From Bacillus norwichensis (GTDB lineage Bacteria; Bacillota; Bacilli; Bacillales; Bacillaceae_C), in NCBI RefSeq assembly GCF_014836955.1, contig NZ_JACSPV010000012.1, positions 1 through 64,000 on the forward strand: a DNA stretch of 64,000 bases. The letters run 5' to 3'. The position numbers were made by a program, and so were the translations under genes. Shown in pieces: positions 24,733-34,078 of the stretch. Under the pieces are notes generated by a model. The model saw only the letters and a program-made list of their open reading frames with translations. It did no database searches and had not been told where the DNA came from. Numbering within the stretch: position 1 is the stretch's first letter; every line of letters begins with the position of its first letter.

Positions 24733-27549
24733 TTAACCGTGCATTTGTACACTAAATTTTGAAAAAATATTTTCTATTTGGTCACTTACAGATATTCCAA
24801 TTTCATTAGCGAAAAACTGTTTCATGTCACTTGCTACTTTAGTTGCTTTTGTAACAAGATTCTTCTTTAATAACAGTTCGAGATATTCAAAATAAATGTC
24901 TTCTTGATACGGATCCTTGTCTAGAATCCTCTCAAAATACTCAAAGCACTTTTTATAATGATTTTGCTGAAAGTAATATCTGGCAAGCATGTGACTTGCT
25001 TTTACGAATAAAATTCTAAGCCGTTCACGCTCATTTTCCAACATCACCTCATACGGATATTCCTCAAAATAGTCTCCCCGGAACAGCTTGACAGCTTCTT
25101 CTAAATTATTTATATCGGTGTCAGCACTTTCTTTAATCAAAGTCATAAATGTTTCTATATCCAGATCTGCTTCAGTTGTATCAAACAAATATTGGTTGCC
25201 GAATCTCTTAATAAAGCGGGAATGGACCCCGGACTTCAAGCTGGGCTCTAAAGTTTTCCTTAGGACAGACAATGATACGTTAAAATGATTATCAATTGTA
25301 CTCAAAGAACCATCAGGAAAAACAGTATCAATAATCATGTCTTTTTCTATTTTTTTATTTCTGTGTGTAATGAAAAATTGAAGTAGGCGCAAACTTGATT
25401 GACGTTTAATTGTAATGGGCTTATTTTCGTAGAATACATTGAAGCTTCCAAGCGTATGAATCGTAAGTTGTTTTGGTCGCTCTTTTAGATTCTTCACTTT
25501 GGCTTTTGGTTTCAAATCATCCATAAGCCAATAAAAATCATATTTTTCACATGTGTTTTTTATTTTCGAGTAAGTTTTGGCAGCCTGTTCATCATCTCTG
25601 ATAACTGTATATAAATGGTGTAACGATATCTCAACCATGCATTGGTAATGTGTAAAAAGGGAAAAAGCTTCAAAAGCTTGTTCAAAACATCTTTTTGCTT
25701 CTTCGAATTTTTTATTTTTTAAATAGCTTTTTCCAAGCTCATGTTTGGACCATCCGTTGTCAAAGTCATTGTTGAAGCTTTCAGCAAGGTCGACGGCTTT
25801 TTCTCCCCATTCAATAGCCTTGACGGCATCATTTTTCACACTATATAGCCTGCCCATTGTCGTGTATATGAATGTTAGGGATGATTTATCATGCTCTTTG
25901 GCAATAGTCAGCGCTAATTGAATATAAGGGGCAGCCTTATCTACTTTTTCTTTGTCGAGGTAGATGGATGCGAGCGTATCTAATGCGTGAATTTGAGTAT
26001 GTTTCACCTTGTAACGCTCAGAAATGAAAACTGCTTTTCGTACATGCTCAATCGCTTCTTCTTCCTTCGCCAAGTATCTGTATATCTCGGCCAGTAAGAT
26101 TAAATTCAGAGCACTCATCGCATGGTCGTGAAATTGTTCTGAACCTTTCAACGAGTCACTGAAAAGCTGCTTGGCTTTCACGATATCTCCGCGCATTAAA
26201 TAGATGGTTGCCAGGCGATGTTGGAGGTTACAAAGCCAAAGTTCATTCTTCTTTTTCCTTAAGAGGGATATGTTTTCCTCAAAAAGGGTTGTCAGTTCCT
26301 TTAGTGTGGCAAGCGGTACACAACGAATCAGAAACAACGTATTGTTGGCAAATGAGTCACCAGCAGATATCTCTTCGAGCCAACCATCCAAAAACAGCAT
26401 TGACTCAACCGGATTATATAAATCTCTAATCAATCCCATGACCTTAGCTGCCTTAAAATAATCTTTTCCGATTGTATAATGGGCAAAGGCATTGATCAAT
26501 TGATAACGCTCTTCATAAATGGTTGCCAGCCTCAAATGTTCCTTCATATAATCATTTTTTATTTTATTTTTATAGTTTTGATATAAATACTGTCTGAACA
26601 AGCGGTGATAACGGATTGTGCCTTGCTGGTCTCGGTATACAAACAAATGCTGCGTGAGCAAACGGCTTAGTATTTTTTCTGAATAGTCGATGCCAAGAAA
26701 TTCGTCAATTACAGCTGGATCTAGTTCAGAGAGCATGCTTGTTTTATATAAAAAGCTTTTGACCTCTTCAGGCTGTGCTTGAAGGACTTCCACAGATAAA
26801 TAATCGTAAATGTCTTGAACATAAGGGAACGTAGACCACAGGGATAAGCGCTCTTTGACATTCATTTTGGCAATGACACCAAGAATGAGCTGGTAGCTTG
26901 CAATCCAGCCCTCAGTCCTTTCGAAAATGAATTGGACTTCCTCATCTTCCAAATTCAATTGATTCATTTCATTGAAAAAGCGGCAGGTTTCATCAAGGGT
27001 AAAGGCCAAATCGACAGTTGTCAGTTCTTTGTATTTCCTCTCTACTTTCAACTTGGCTATTGGTAAACGCGGGAGGCCTCTGCTGATAATAATAACGGTC
27101 ACTGCCGGGGAGGAGTGTATCAATTCATTTATGATCGGTTCTATTTCGGGGCTTGAATCTACTAGCTGATAGTCGTCAAAGACAAGCAGCAGTGGTTCTT
27201 TTCTGTCCATCAATATTGAAACGACGGTGGCCAATTCAGCGTCAATCTCTTCGGCTTCTATAATTTGTGGTGAATGGTCAATTCCCAATTGTCTATAGAT
27301 ACCGGTTTTGACATAGCTGAGAAATATATGAGCATAGCGATCCGAGCTTCCTAACTGATACCAGACTGCTGGAATCTTTTTTTCACGGATATAGCTGGAA
27401 ATGAGCATAGTCTTTCCATAGCCGCTGTCACCAGTAACCAGCAGCAATGAGGCCTTATCATGCTGATCGAGTTCATTGAATAATCGGTGTCTTTTCAAAG
27501 ATGGAGAGTAATTAGGCATTTGTAACTTATTTTCCTCAATATTCATCAT
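24733..27549 (-). CDS. Large transcriptional regulator: NTPase, TPR and SARP/BTAD domains
   Basis: This 938-aa protein has an N-terminal STAND-like NTPase (Walker A GDSGYGKT at 40-47, Walker B LLVFDDYQL near 121-129, as in MalT). A long TPR-like helical region spans about 380-680. An OmpR/SARP-type winged helix follows (about 696-790, LGSFNVFYENKPITIKRQ...LLQFF), then a BTAD domain (about 795-930, LFRGDYFEEYPYE...RERLRILFVKA). Such proteins are ligand-gated activators. It is divergent from the aldehyde dehydrogenase-aminotransferase pair and probably controls it; the inducer is unknown. An ATG at 27546 is an equally possible start. Confidence 0.88.
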   Translation of the reverse strand: MMNIEENKLQMPNYSPSLKRHRLFNELDQHDKASLLLVTGDSGYGKTMLISSYIREKKIPAVWYQLGSSDRYAHIFLSYVKTGIYRQLGIDHSPQIIEAEEIDAELATVVSILMDRKEPLLLVFDDYQLVDSSPEIEPIINELIHSSPAVTVIIISRGLPRLPIAKLKVERKYKELTTVDLAFTLDETCRFFNEMNQLNLEDEEVQFIFERTEGWIASYQLILGVIAKMNVKERLSLWSTFPYVQDIYDYLSVEVLQAQPEEVKSFLYKTSMLSELDPAVIDEFLGIDYSEKILSRLLTQHLFVYRDQQGTIRYHRLFRQYLYQNYKNKIKNDYMKEHLRLATIYEERYQLINAFAHYTIGKDYFKAAKVMGLIRDLYNPVESMLFLDGWLEEISAGDSFANNTLFLIRCVPLATLKELTTLFEENISLLRKKKNELWLCNLQHRLATIYLMRGDIVKAKQLFSDSLKGSEQFHDHAMSALNLILLAEIYRYLAKEEEAIEHVRKAVFISERYKVKHTQIHALDTLASIYLDKEKVDKAAPYIQLALTIAKEHDKSSLTFIYTTMGRLYSVKNDAVKAIEWGEKAVDLAESFNNDFDNGWSKHELGKSYLKNKKFEEAKRCFEQAFEAFSLFTHYQCMVEISLHHLYTVIRDDEQAAKTYSKIKNTCEKYDFYWLMDDLKPKAKVKNLKERPKQLTIHTLGSFNVFYENKPITIKRQSSLRLLQFFITHRNKKIEKDMIIDTVFPDGSLSTIDNHFNVSLSVLRKTLEPSLKSGVHSRFIKRFGNQYLFDTTEADLDIETFMTLIKESADTDINNLEEAVKLFRGDYFEEYPYEVMLENERERLRILFVKASHMLARYYFQQNHYKKCFEYFERILDKDPYQEDIYFEYLELLLKKNLVTKATKVASDMKQFFANEIGISVSDQIENIFSKFSVQMHG

Positions 27550-27637
27550 TATCTCCCCCTCATTTTAAAACCGTTGTAACCGCTGTCTTTTTTGATTTGC
27601 GCTGACTCAGGTCGTATATGTATCTATTCATTAAAGA

Positions 27638-27665
27638 GTAAGAAAGTTTGTAAGTTTCCAGTAAG
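27638..27665. promoter_or_regulatory. Phased GTAAG direct repeats, candidate SARP operator
   Basis: GTAAG occurs at 27638, 27650 and 27661, spaced 12 and 11 bp, in the divergent region between the SARP-type regulator and the aldehyde dehydrogenase gene. SARP regulators typically bind direct repeats phased at about one helical turn. The link is inference. Confidence 0.35.
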
Positions 27666-27736
27666 TCTTTTAGTCTATCATTTAGTTTAAGTTAAATCCT
27701 CACAATATTCAATATGACTTTGAAGGGAGATTGACG

Positions 27737-29206
27737 ATGACTAAGGAATACAAACTTTTTATTAATGGAGAATGGACAGATGCTGTCTCAGGCAAAACTT
27801 TTAAAACTTACAATCCGGGGACGGGAGAAGTAAATGCTGTCGTCGCAGAAGCTGAAAAGGAAGATGTTGATCGCGCTGTCCGGGCGGCAAGAAAGGCTTT
27901 TGAATCAAATGAATGGAAGAACATGCTGCCGGGGGAAAGAGGAAGGCTTCTGTTCATGGCCGCCCTTAAAATGAGAGACAAGATTGAACATCTTGCTGAA
28001 GTGGAATCAAGAGAATGCGGTTTAACGATAAAAGAGACCCAATTCATTGCTTTGCCGGCAACCATTGATGTGCTTGAGTTTTATGCAGGGCTTGCCAATA
28101 AATTGCAAGGGGAAACACTTGCTTCACCACCCGACCGATTGAATTATACGATTCGTGAGCCGCTTGGTGTTATCGGGGCAGTGGTACCTTGGAATTTCCC
28201 TTTAATGCTAGCTATGTGGAAAATTGCACCCGCACTTGCAACCGGAAATACGATTGTGCTTAAGCCAGCGGAACAGACACCTTCCAGCTTGCTTGAATTA
28301 ATGGAGATTTTCCAGGAAGTTGGCATTCCGGAAGGCGTTATCAATGTTGTTCCTGGGTTTGGAAAAGAAGCAGGAAGTGCGCTGGTGTCACATCCAGGTA
28401 TAGATAAAATTGCCTTTACAGGATCAACTGCAACAGGAAGATTTATCATGCAGGCTGCCAGCGAAAATTTGAAACCGTTATCACTCGAGCTTGGAGGGAA
28501 GTCCCCCAATATTATCTTTGAGGACGCCAACCTTGCAAGTGCAGTAAAAATGGCTGCGTTCGGTATTTATTTTGCCCAAGGTCAGGTTTGTGCGGCAGGC
28601 TCTCGAATCTTTGTCCAGGATTCCATTTACGATGATTTCATGGATGCATTTGTTAAGCAGGCAAAATCAATAAAGGTTGGCAACCAGTTGGATATGGCTA
28701 CACAGATGGGACCGCAAATTTCACAAACACAGCTTGAAAGAATAGAGGATTATGTGGCAGCAGGGCTCGATGAGGGAGCAAGCCTACTAACAGGTGGAGA
28801 GAGGCTTTCTTCAGGGGATGGGTACTTCTATACTCCGACTATTTTGGAAAACGTATCCAATGACATGAGAATTGCTCAAGAAGAAATTTTCGGTCCTGTG
28901 GCATCTGTTATTCGATTCACAGATGAGGAGGACGCATTAAGAAAAGCAAATGATACGATTTATGGACTGGCTGCGGGAGTATGGACAAACGACATTAAAC
29001 GCGGTCACCGGATGGCCAGAGGTCTCAAATCCGGAACCGTTTGGATCAATACATATAGTCTCTTGGACAGTGCGGCGCCATTTGGCGGAACTAAACAAAG
29101 CGGGTTTGGGCGTGAACTGGGTGTTCAGGCGATGGATATGTATACGGAAACAAAGCATGTCTGGGTTGATTTGAATCCTGATGCTATCGATTGGTACGGC
29201 GCTTAA
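27737..29206 (+). CDS. NAD(P)-dependent aldehyde dehydrogenase
   Basis: This 489-aa enzyme oxidises an aldehyde to an acid. Motifs in order: PWNFPLMLAMWKIAPALATGN, the FTGSTATGR Rossmann loop, catalytic Glu in LELGGKSPN, catalytic Cys in GQVCAAGSR, and EEIFGPV. It is closest in style to betaine-aldehyde / phenylacetaldehyde / amino-aldehyde dehydrogenases; the exact substrate cannot be read. ATG at 27737 follows GAAGGGAG; the frame opens at a TTG six bases earlier. It is followed by an aminotransferase gene 49 bp on, suggesting aminotransferase-generated aldehydes as substrate. Confidence 0.92.
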   Translation: MTKEYKLFINGEWTDAVSGKTFKTYNPGTGEVNAVVAEAEKEDVDRAVRAARKAFESNEWKNMLPGERGRLLFMAALKMRDKIEHLAEVESRECGLTIKETQFIALPATIDVLEFYAGLANKLQGETLASPPDRLNYTIREPLGVIGAVVPWNFPLMLAMWKIAPALATGNTIVLKPAEQTPSSLLELMEIFQEVGIPEGVINVVPGFGKEAGSALVSHPGIDKIAFTGSTATGRFIMQAASENLKPLSLELGGKSPNIIFEDANLASAVKMAAFGIYFAQGQVCAAGSRIFVQDSIYDDFMDAFVKQAKSIKVGNQLDMATQMGPQISQTQLERIEDYVAAGLDEGASLLTGGERLSSGDGYFYTPTILENVSNDMRIAQEEIFGPVASVIRFTDEEDALRKANDTIYGLAAGVWTNDIKRGHRMARGLKSGTVWINTYSLLDSAAPFGGTKQSGFGRELGVQAMDMYTETKHVWVDLNPDAIDWYGA

Positions 29207-29255
29207 ACCGTTTTTTATAAAAAATTACTTATAAAAGTAGAGGGGGAATTGATCA

Positions 29256-30638
29256 ATGACAAAATCTGTAACAGCTGAAATCAGTGTAGAGGAATTACGA
29301 GAACTGGACAAAAAACACTTTCTACACCCGACTACTCCAATCAAAGAACAACAGGTGGAAGGGCCTGAACTCATTTTTGAATCAGGAAAGGGCATTTGCA
29401 TCACCGATGTCAATGGCGATGAATACATCGATGGTGTATCTTCCTTATGGAATGTCAACGTCGGTTATGGAAGAAAAGAACTTGCAGAGGCAGCAAGTGA
29501 TCAGGTGCTTAAGCTTTCTTACGGTTCTTCTTTTTTCAACCAGTCACATGAAGTAGTCATACGTTTAGCAACAAAGCTAGCAAGCATCGCACCCGGCGAC
29601 CTAGATGTAAGCTTCTTTACATCTGGAGGATCGGAATCTAACGAATCAGCCTTTAAAATTGTTCGACATTATTGGAAGCTGAAAGGCCAGCCGGAAAAAA
29701 GATTAATCATTGGATTGGAAAATGGGTATCATGGCGTAACGATGGGAACAACGAGCGCCACAGGGGTTCCAGAATTTAAAAATATGATCACAGAAATTGC
29801 CCCTGGCTTCTTGCATGCTTTGCCGCATCAAACTAAATGTGAAAAAGGAGATAGCTCCCACCCCAACTACGAAAGAAGCATCAGGGGAATTATTGAAAAA
29901 GAAGGACCAGAAAATATTGCGGCGGTTATTCTTGAGCCGATTCAAGGAGTCGGCGGTGTGAATATACCTCCAGAAGGATATTTAAAAGCAGTTCGTGACC
30001 TTTGTGATGAGCATGATATTTTCATGATTACAGATGAAGTTATTACGGGATTCGGAAGAACAGGAAAAATGTTTGGGGTTGAGAATTGGAATGTTGTTCC
30101 TGATCTGATGTGTGTGGCTAAAGGGATTACGAGCGGCTACGTCCAACTTGGAGCAGTCATGATGTCAAGCAAGCTGAGAGATGAGTTGGCAGACATGTCT
30201 GAGGGGCCAATGTTCCATGGATTCACCTACAGCGGACATCCGATGGCTTGTGCGGTAGCATTGAAAAATATAGAAATCATTGAACGCGAAGGCCTTGTGG
30301 AGAATGCCCGTGAAATGGGAGAGGAATTATTAAAAGGCCTGAAGTATCTAGAGGAAAACCACAAGATTACTGCAAAAGCCAGAGGGCTGGGATTAATGGC
30401 GGCTATTGAACTGTTAAAAGATCGTGAGACAGGTGAAGGCTTTGCGCCGGAGTTGTTTGCAGCTCCAGCGGTTGTCGCCGATTGTAAGCAACGCAACCTG
30501 ATTTTGAGACCCCTTATTTTCGGTGGAATGAATGCTGTGGCTATTGCCCCTCCATTAATCTCACAAAAGCAGGACATTGAAACAATCGTCGAGATTCTAT
30601 CAGACTCAATTAACGAGTTTGAGCAAAAAGTTCTTTGA
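29256..30638 (+). CDS. Class III (omega) aminotransferase
   Basis: This 460-aa PLP enzyme of fold type I has TSGGSESNESAFK, the YHG motif of GLENGYHGVTMG, MITDEVITGFGRTG and the PLP-lysine in CVAKGITSGY. The family includes beta-alanine/pyruvate, putrescine and other omega-amine aminotransferases. Pairing with the preceding aldehyde dehydrogenase suggests conversion of an amine to an aldehyde and then to an acid, for example a diamine to an amino acid. SD AGAGGGGG precedes the ATG. Confidence 0.9.
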   Translation: MTKSVTAEISVEELRELDKKHFLHPTTPIKEQQVEGPELIFESGKGICITDVNGDEYIDGVSSLWNVNVGYGRKELAEAASDQVLKLSYGSSFFNQSHEVVIRLATKLASIAPGDLDVSFFTSGGSESNESAFKIVRHYWKLKGQPEKRLIIGLENGYHGVTMGTTSATGVPEFKNMITEIAPGFLHALPHQTKCEKGDSSHPNYERSIRGIIEKEGPENIAAVILEPIQGVGGVNIPPEGYLKAVRDLCDEHDIFMITDEVITGFGRTGKMFGVENWNVVPDLMCVAKGITSGYVQLGAVMMSSKLRDELADMSEGPMFHGFTYSGHPMACAVALKNIEIIEREGLVENAREMGEELLKGLKYLEENHKITAKARGLGLMAAIELLKDRETGEGFAPELFAAPAVVADCKQRNLILRPLIFGGMNAVAIAPPLISQKQDIETIVEILSDSINEFEQKVL

Positions 30639-30650
30639 TGATGGATGAAA

Positions 30651-30703
30651 GGGCTGTCCCAAAATTGAAACTCTGAAAAGACTTTTGGGACAGTCTTTTT
30701 TCT
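30651..30703 (+). terminator. Terminator after first aminotransferase gene
   Basis: CTGTCCCAAAA (30654-30664) and TTTTGGGACAG (30683-30693) are perfect arms followed by TCTTTTTTCTT. Confidence 0.85.
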
Positions 30704-30736
30704 TATGATTATGCTGCTTCTTTACGATTCATTTAG

Positions 30737-30750
30737 TGTAAACGATTTCA
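30737..30750 (+). promoter_or_regulatory. cre site (CcpA) upstream of APC permease gene
   Basis: TGTAAACGATTTCA matches TGWAANCGNTNWCA at all 14 positions. It lies 41 bp before the start codon, near the expected promoter, consistent with carbon catabolite repression. Confidence 0.7.
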
Positions 30751-30790
30751 AGAAGATTTATAGAGATAGATATAAGAGAGGAGTGTTATT

Positions 30791-32182
30791 ATGGAAGCTA
30801 GCAGGACCTCCGAAGCGGCTTTACAACCTGCTGACACGAATACTGGTACCAATGAATTGAAGAAAGTATTTAAAACTAGAGATTTGGTTGTGTTTGGACT
30901 TGTTTTTATGGCTCCGGTATCAGCACAGACATTATTTGGAGAATTGTCGTTAATCTCCCAAGGCCATGCCGTGCTATCCTATCTTGTAGCCCTTGTTGCT
31001 ATGATTTTCACGGCAGCTAGTTACGGAAAAATGGCAAGCGCTTTCCCAGCCGCAGGCTCAACGTACAGTTATACGGCACGGGCCATTCACCCGGCTGTTG
31101 GATTTGTTGCGGGCTGGACTATTTTACTGGACTACCTAATGATGCCTATTTTATTGACAAAGCTAAGTGCCTTATTTTCTTTGGAGCTGTTCCCAAGTGT
31201 TCCATATTGGATCATGCTGCTTGTCTTTTTTGTTCCAATCACTCTTTTCAATTATTACGGAACGAAAATTACAGCCCGTGTAAATATGGCCATGACCGTT
31301 GCCATGCTGTTTAGTTTAGTTATTTTTATTATCTTTGCGATGTCAAATCTTGTAAGTACTGATGGGGTAGGAAGTCTCTTTTCAATCACCGGAATCTTTA
31401 ACTCCGGAACGTTTTCGATGGACGCTTTAATAGCGGGGGCTTCCATTGCGGTTTTATCATACCTAGGGTTTGATGCGGTAACGACAATGGCAGAAGATTC
31501 AAGGGAATCTGGGAATATCGTTGGTAGGGCAGCGGTGATTGCTTTGCTGTTTGCTTCTCTCTTCTATATTATGCAAGTTTATTTTGCGACTTTGGTTGCT
31601 CCAGATTTCAATTCTTTCCAATCTCCTGACACAGCTTTTTTTGAGATTGCCACAACTGTTGGTGGCAGCGGATTAGCTACTATTTGTACTGTTATTATCG
31701 CTTTAACTGGTATTGCAACAGGATTGGCTGGGCAATCCTCCGGATCACGAATTCTGTTTGGTATGGGACGAGACAGGGTGTTACCGTCGATCTTTGCTAA
31801 ACTTCATCCGAAGCATAAAAGCCCATACGCAAGTATTATCATTTTGGCAGTAACTGGGTATTTAGGAGCGCTATTACTTCCATTGTCATTCATTTTTTCG
31901 ATTATGGTCTTTGGAGCATTAATTGGATTTACTTGCGTTAATATCTCAGTATTTTTGGAATTCTATATTAAAAGAAAGGAACGTTCGGGGAAATATATTT
32001 TGTTGCACTTGTTATTCCCTGCATTGGGAGTATTTGTCTGTTTGAACATTTTATTGGGAATGGATGCCATCGGAATTACAGTGGGCTTTTCCTGGATGTT
32101 AATTGGAATCATCGTATTGTTGATTAGGATGAATTCTGTCAAAAAATCTGGGGCGGCGGATCCTTTTAAATTAGATATGTGA
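30791..32182 (+). CDS. APC-superfamily amino acid/amine permease
   Basis: This 463-aa transporter has about twelve hydrophobic helices. FGLVFMAPVSAQTLFGELS and AAGSTYSYTARAIHPAVGFVAGW are the APC helix-1 and helix-3 regions, and the charged loop GMGRDRVLPSIFAKLHPKHKSP is typical. The PuuP/amino-acid branch is plausible, so amine or amino-acid uptake feeding the neighbouring aminotransferases is the likely job. It has its own SD (GAGAGGAG) and a cre site upstream. Confidence 0.88.
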   Translation: MEASRTSEAALQPADTNTGTNELKKVFKTRDLVVFGLVFMAPVSAQTLFGELSLISQGHAVLSYLVALVAMIFTAASYGKMASAFPAAGSTYSYTARAIHPAVGFVAGWTILLDYLMMPILLTKLSALFSLELFPSVPYWIMLLVFFVPITLFNYYGTKITARVNMAMTVAMLFSLVIFIIFAMSNLVSTDGVGSLFSITGIFNSGTFSMDALIAGASIAVLSYLGFDAVTTMAEDSRESGNIVGRAAVIALLFASLFYIMQVYFATLVAPDFNSFQSPDTAFFEIATTVGGSGLATICTVIIALTGIATGLAGQSSGSRILFGMGRDRVLPSIFAKLHPKHKSPYASIIILAVTGYLGALLLPLSFIFSIMVFGALIGFTCVNISVFLEFYIKRKERSGKYILLHLLFPALGVFVCLNILLGMDAIGITVGFSWMLIGIIVLLIRMNSVKKSGAADPFKLDM

Positions 32183-32252
32183 TCTGAAAAGCATGAGCAC
32201 TCCATCAGATTTAGGTGAGTCTAGTCATCAAGGCTTAATTATTGTAATCATA

Positions 32253-32300
32253 AAAAGAGGAAAAACATCTGCTCATCTAAAGTGATGTTTTTCCTCTTTT
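32253..32300. terminator. Bidirectional terminator, APC permease and PucR genes
   Basis: AAAAGAGGAAAAACATC (32253-32269) and GATGTTTTTCCTCTTTT (32284-32300) form a perfect 17-bp stem between convergent genes. Confidence 0.9.
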
Positions 32301-32302
32301 AT

Positions 32303-33928
32303 TCAAGACTTCTTAATCAGTTCATAACCCTTAATCGCTGCTTCTACGGCGATTCTTCGATTTGAGTCCATATAATCCTTTCCAAGTAAGTGCTCAATTT
32401 TATCGAGTCGATGATAAAGTGTTTGCCTCACGATAAAGAGCTGTTTTGCTGCTTCTTTTTTCGATCCGCCGCAAGCAAAATAGACTTTTAGTGTCTCATA
32501 GAGATCGCTGTCATTTTTGGAGTCGTAATCCAGAAGAGGACCAAGATAATCTTCCACATATGAGGATAATTCACCGCTCTTTCTCAAGGGAAGGAGCAGT
32601 CTATATATCCCGATATCGTCATAAGTGATCATCTTCTCTTTGAGGTTTGATTGATTTAAAGCCACTACTTCTTTTGCTTCTGCGTAGCTACTCGATAATT
32701 GGTCAATGTGCTGGTATTCCCGTCCAACTCCGTAAATCTTATTATTCCCCAAAAGCACCTTTTGTTCCTTCGTTCGTAGAAGGTGCTGGATTAAAAGTGT
32801 CAGCATTTCTTTACCTTTCTCGTGAGCATTAGCTGGGAATGCCGCAATAACAGCAATTTCTTCTTTAGTTGCTGACACAGCGGGGGAAAATCCGAATCTT
32901 TTGAAAGACCCGCGGATCATCAATGATCTTTGTAGTTTTATATCTTCCCATTCTTCTTCACTGATCATCCGTTCAGGCGGCTGAATCTCCATGACAAAAA
33001 CCCGATATCCCATGTCAGGACCTACAAATGGCAAATGGCTGATTAACTCGTCAGTGTTGTAATCCCTGCCCTGAAGTACAGCTCTTACAAATTTGTCTTC
33101 GGAATGCTGTTTTCTTTCTTCAATCGTTCTGTTTCTCAAAAGAATTTGGGCAATAGCGAGAGCAGCCCTGTCCAAAATTAAAAAATGAAATTCTTCTGGT
33201 GCATCATCAGAGGCATGAAGGCATAAGTAGCCCCAGGTTTGGCCAAGTCCCTCAACCGGCATGAAAACAAATGACTCATTATCAATTGTAAGCATTCGTT
33301 GAGAGAAGGACTCCGTTTCTGCTCCTTGAAAGTAATCCAATAACAAATCGTGGAAGTATTTTTGATCAGATGGATAATAGAAGCTTTTGCCTTGTAAAGG
33401 AACGAAAATAATAGTCCGGTGAAAGTAATCGTACAATTCATGAAGTATTTTTAAAATGCCGTTTGAAGACATAGATAGCTCAATAAACTTTCTTGAAGAA
33501 GAATCTAAGTAGCTTAGCAGATCATGGTGCCGATTAATGATCAAACTATGAAGCTCTTGCGTAATATCAACGAATTTAACAGTCTCTTCAAACATGATAA
33601 TAGGAAAATGATTGATTTCGGCAAGCTCTAAAATATCTTCGTGAATCTCTTGAAAATAAGGTCCCTTTTCAATGCAAATTCCGGCTGCCTTAGAAGCGAT
33701 CAATTGTTGGACAAATTTTAGCTGAGTGGAGACGTCAAGATGGAGTCCGACACCAGTTGTTAAAATCAACTCACCTCCATGAATGAGGGAGCCAAAGTCT
33801 TCCACTTCCAAAACGTGGACCCATCGGATCACTCTGTCAAGGCCGCCGGATCCAGCAAGTATTTTGGCGCGCTTAAAATGACCTCTTGTAAAAATATCTT
33901 TTACTTTCAATGTGAATTCATTCATCAT
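32303..33928 (-). CDS. PucR-family transcriptional regulator
   Basis: This 541-aa protein has an N-terminal PucR domain (about residues 10-130, LKVKDIFTRGHFKRAKILAG...GGELILTTG), a GAF/GGDEF-like middle and a C-terminal PucR helix-turn-helix (about 480-535, GGSKKEAAKQLFIVRQTLYHRLDKIE). Relatives sense purine breakdown products, amino acids or polyamines. It is divergent from mmsA, and this spacing suggests it controls mmsA and the second aminotransferase. ATG at 33928 follows TTGGAGG by eight bases. Confidence 0.9.
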   Translation of the reverse strand: MMNEFTLKVKDIFTRGHFKRAKILAGSGGLDRVIRWVHVLEVEDFGSLIHGGELILTTGVGLHLDVSTQLKFVQQLIASKAAGICIEKGPYFQEIHEDILELAEINHFPIIMFEETVKFVDITQELHSLIINRHHDLLSYLDSSSRKFIELSMSSNGILKILHELYDYFHRTIIFVPLQGKSFYYPSDQKYFHDLLLDYFQGAETESFSQRMLTIDNESFVFMPVEGLGQTWGYLCLHASDDAPEEFHFLILDRAALAIAQILLRNRTIEERKQHSEDKFVRAVLQGRDYNTDELISHLPFVGPDMGYRVFVMEIQPPERMISEEEWEDIKLQRSLMIRGSFKRFGFSPAVSATKEEIAVIAAFPANAHEKGKEMLTLLIQHLLRTKEQKVLLGNNKIYGVGREYQHIDQLSSSYAEAKEVVALNQSNLKEKMITYDDIGIYRLLLPLRKSGELSSYVEDYLGPLLDYDSKNDSDLYETLKVYFACGGSKKEAAKQLFIVRQTLYHRLDKIEHLLGKDYMDSNRRIAVEAAIKGYELIKKS

Positions 33929-34078
33929 GGCGACGGCCTCCAATATGTTAAATGAAATAGAACGATGATTTTACATAATGTCTAATGATTTAAAAGCGAA
34001 TAGTTTGTAAAATTGATTATGAAGTGAAAGGAAGAATGAGTCAAATATAAATATTACTAAGCTTAGGAGGATAAAAAG

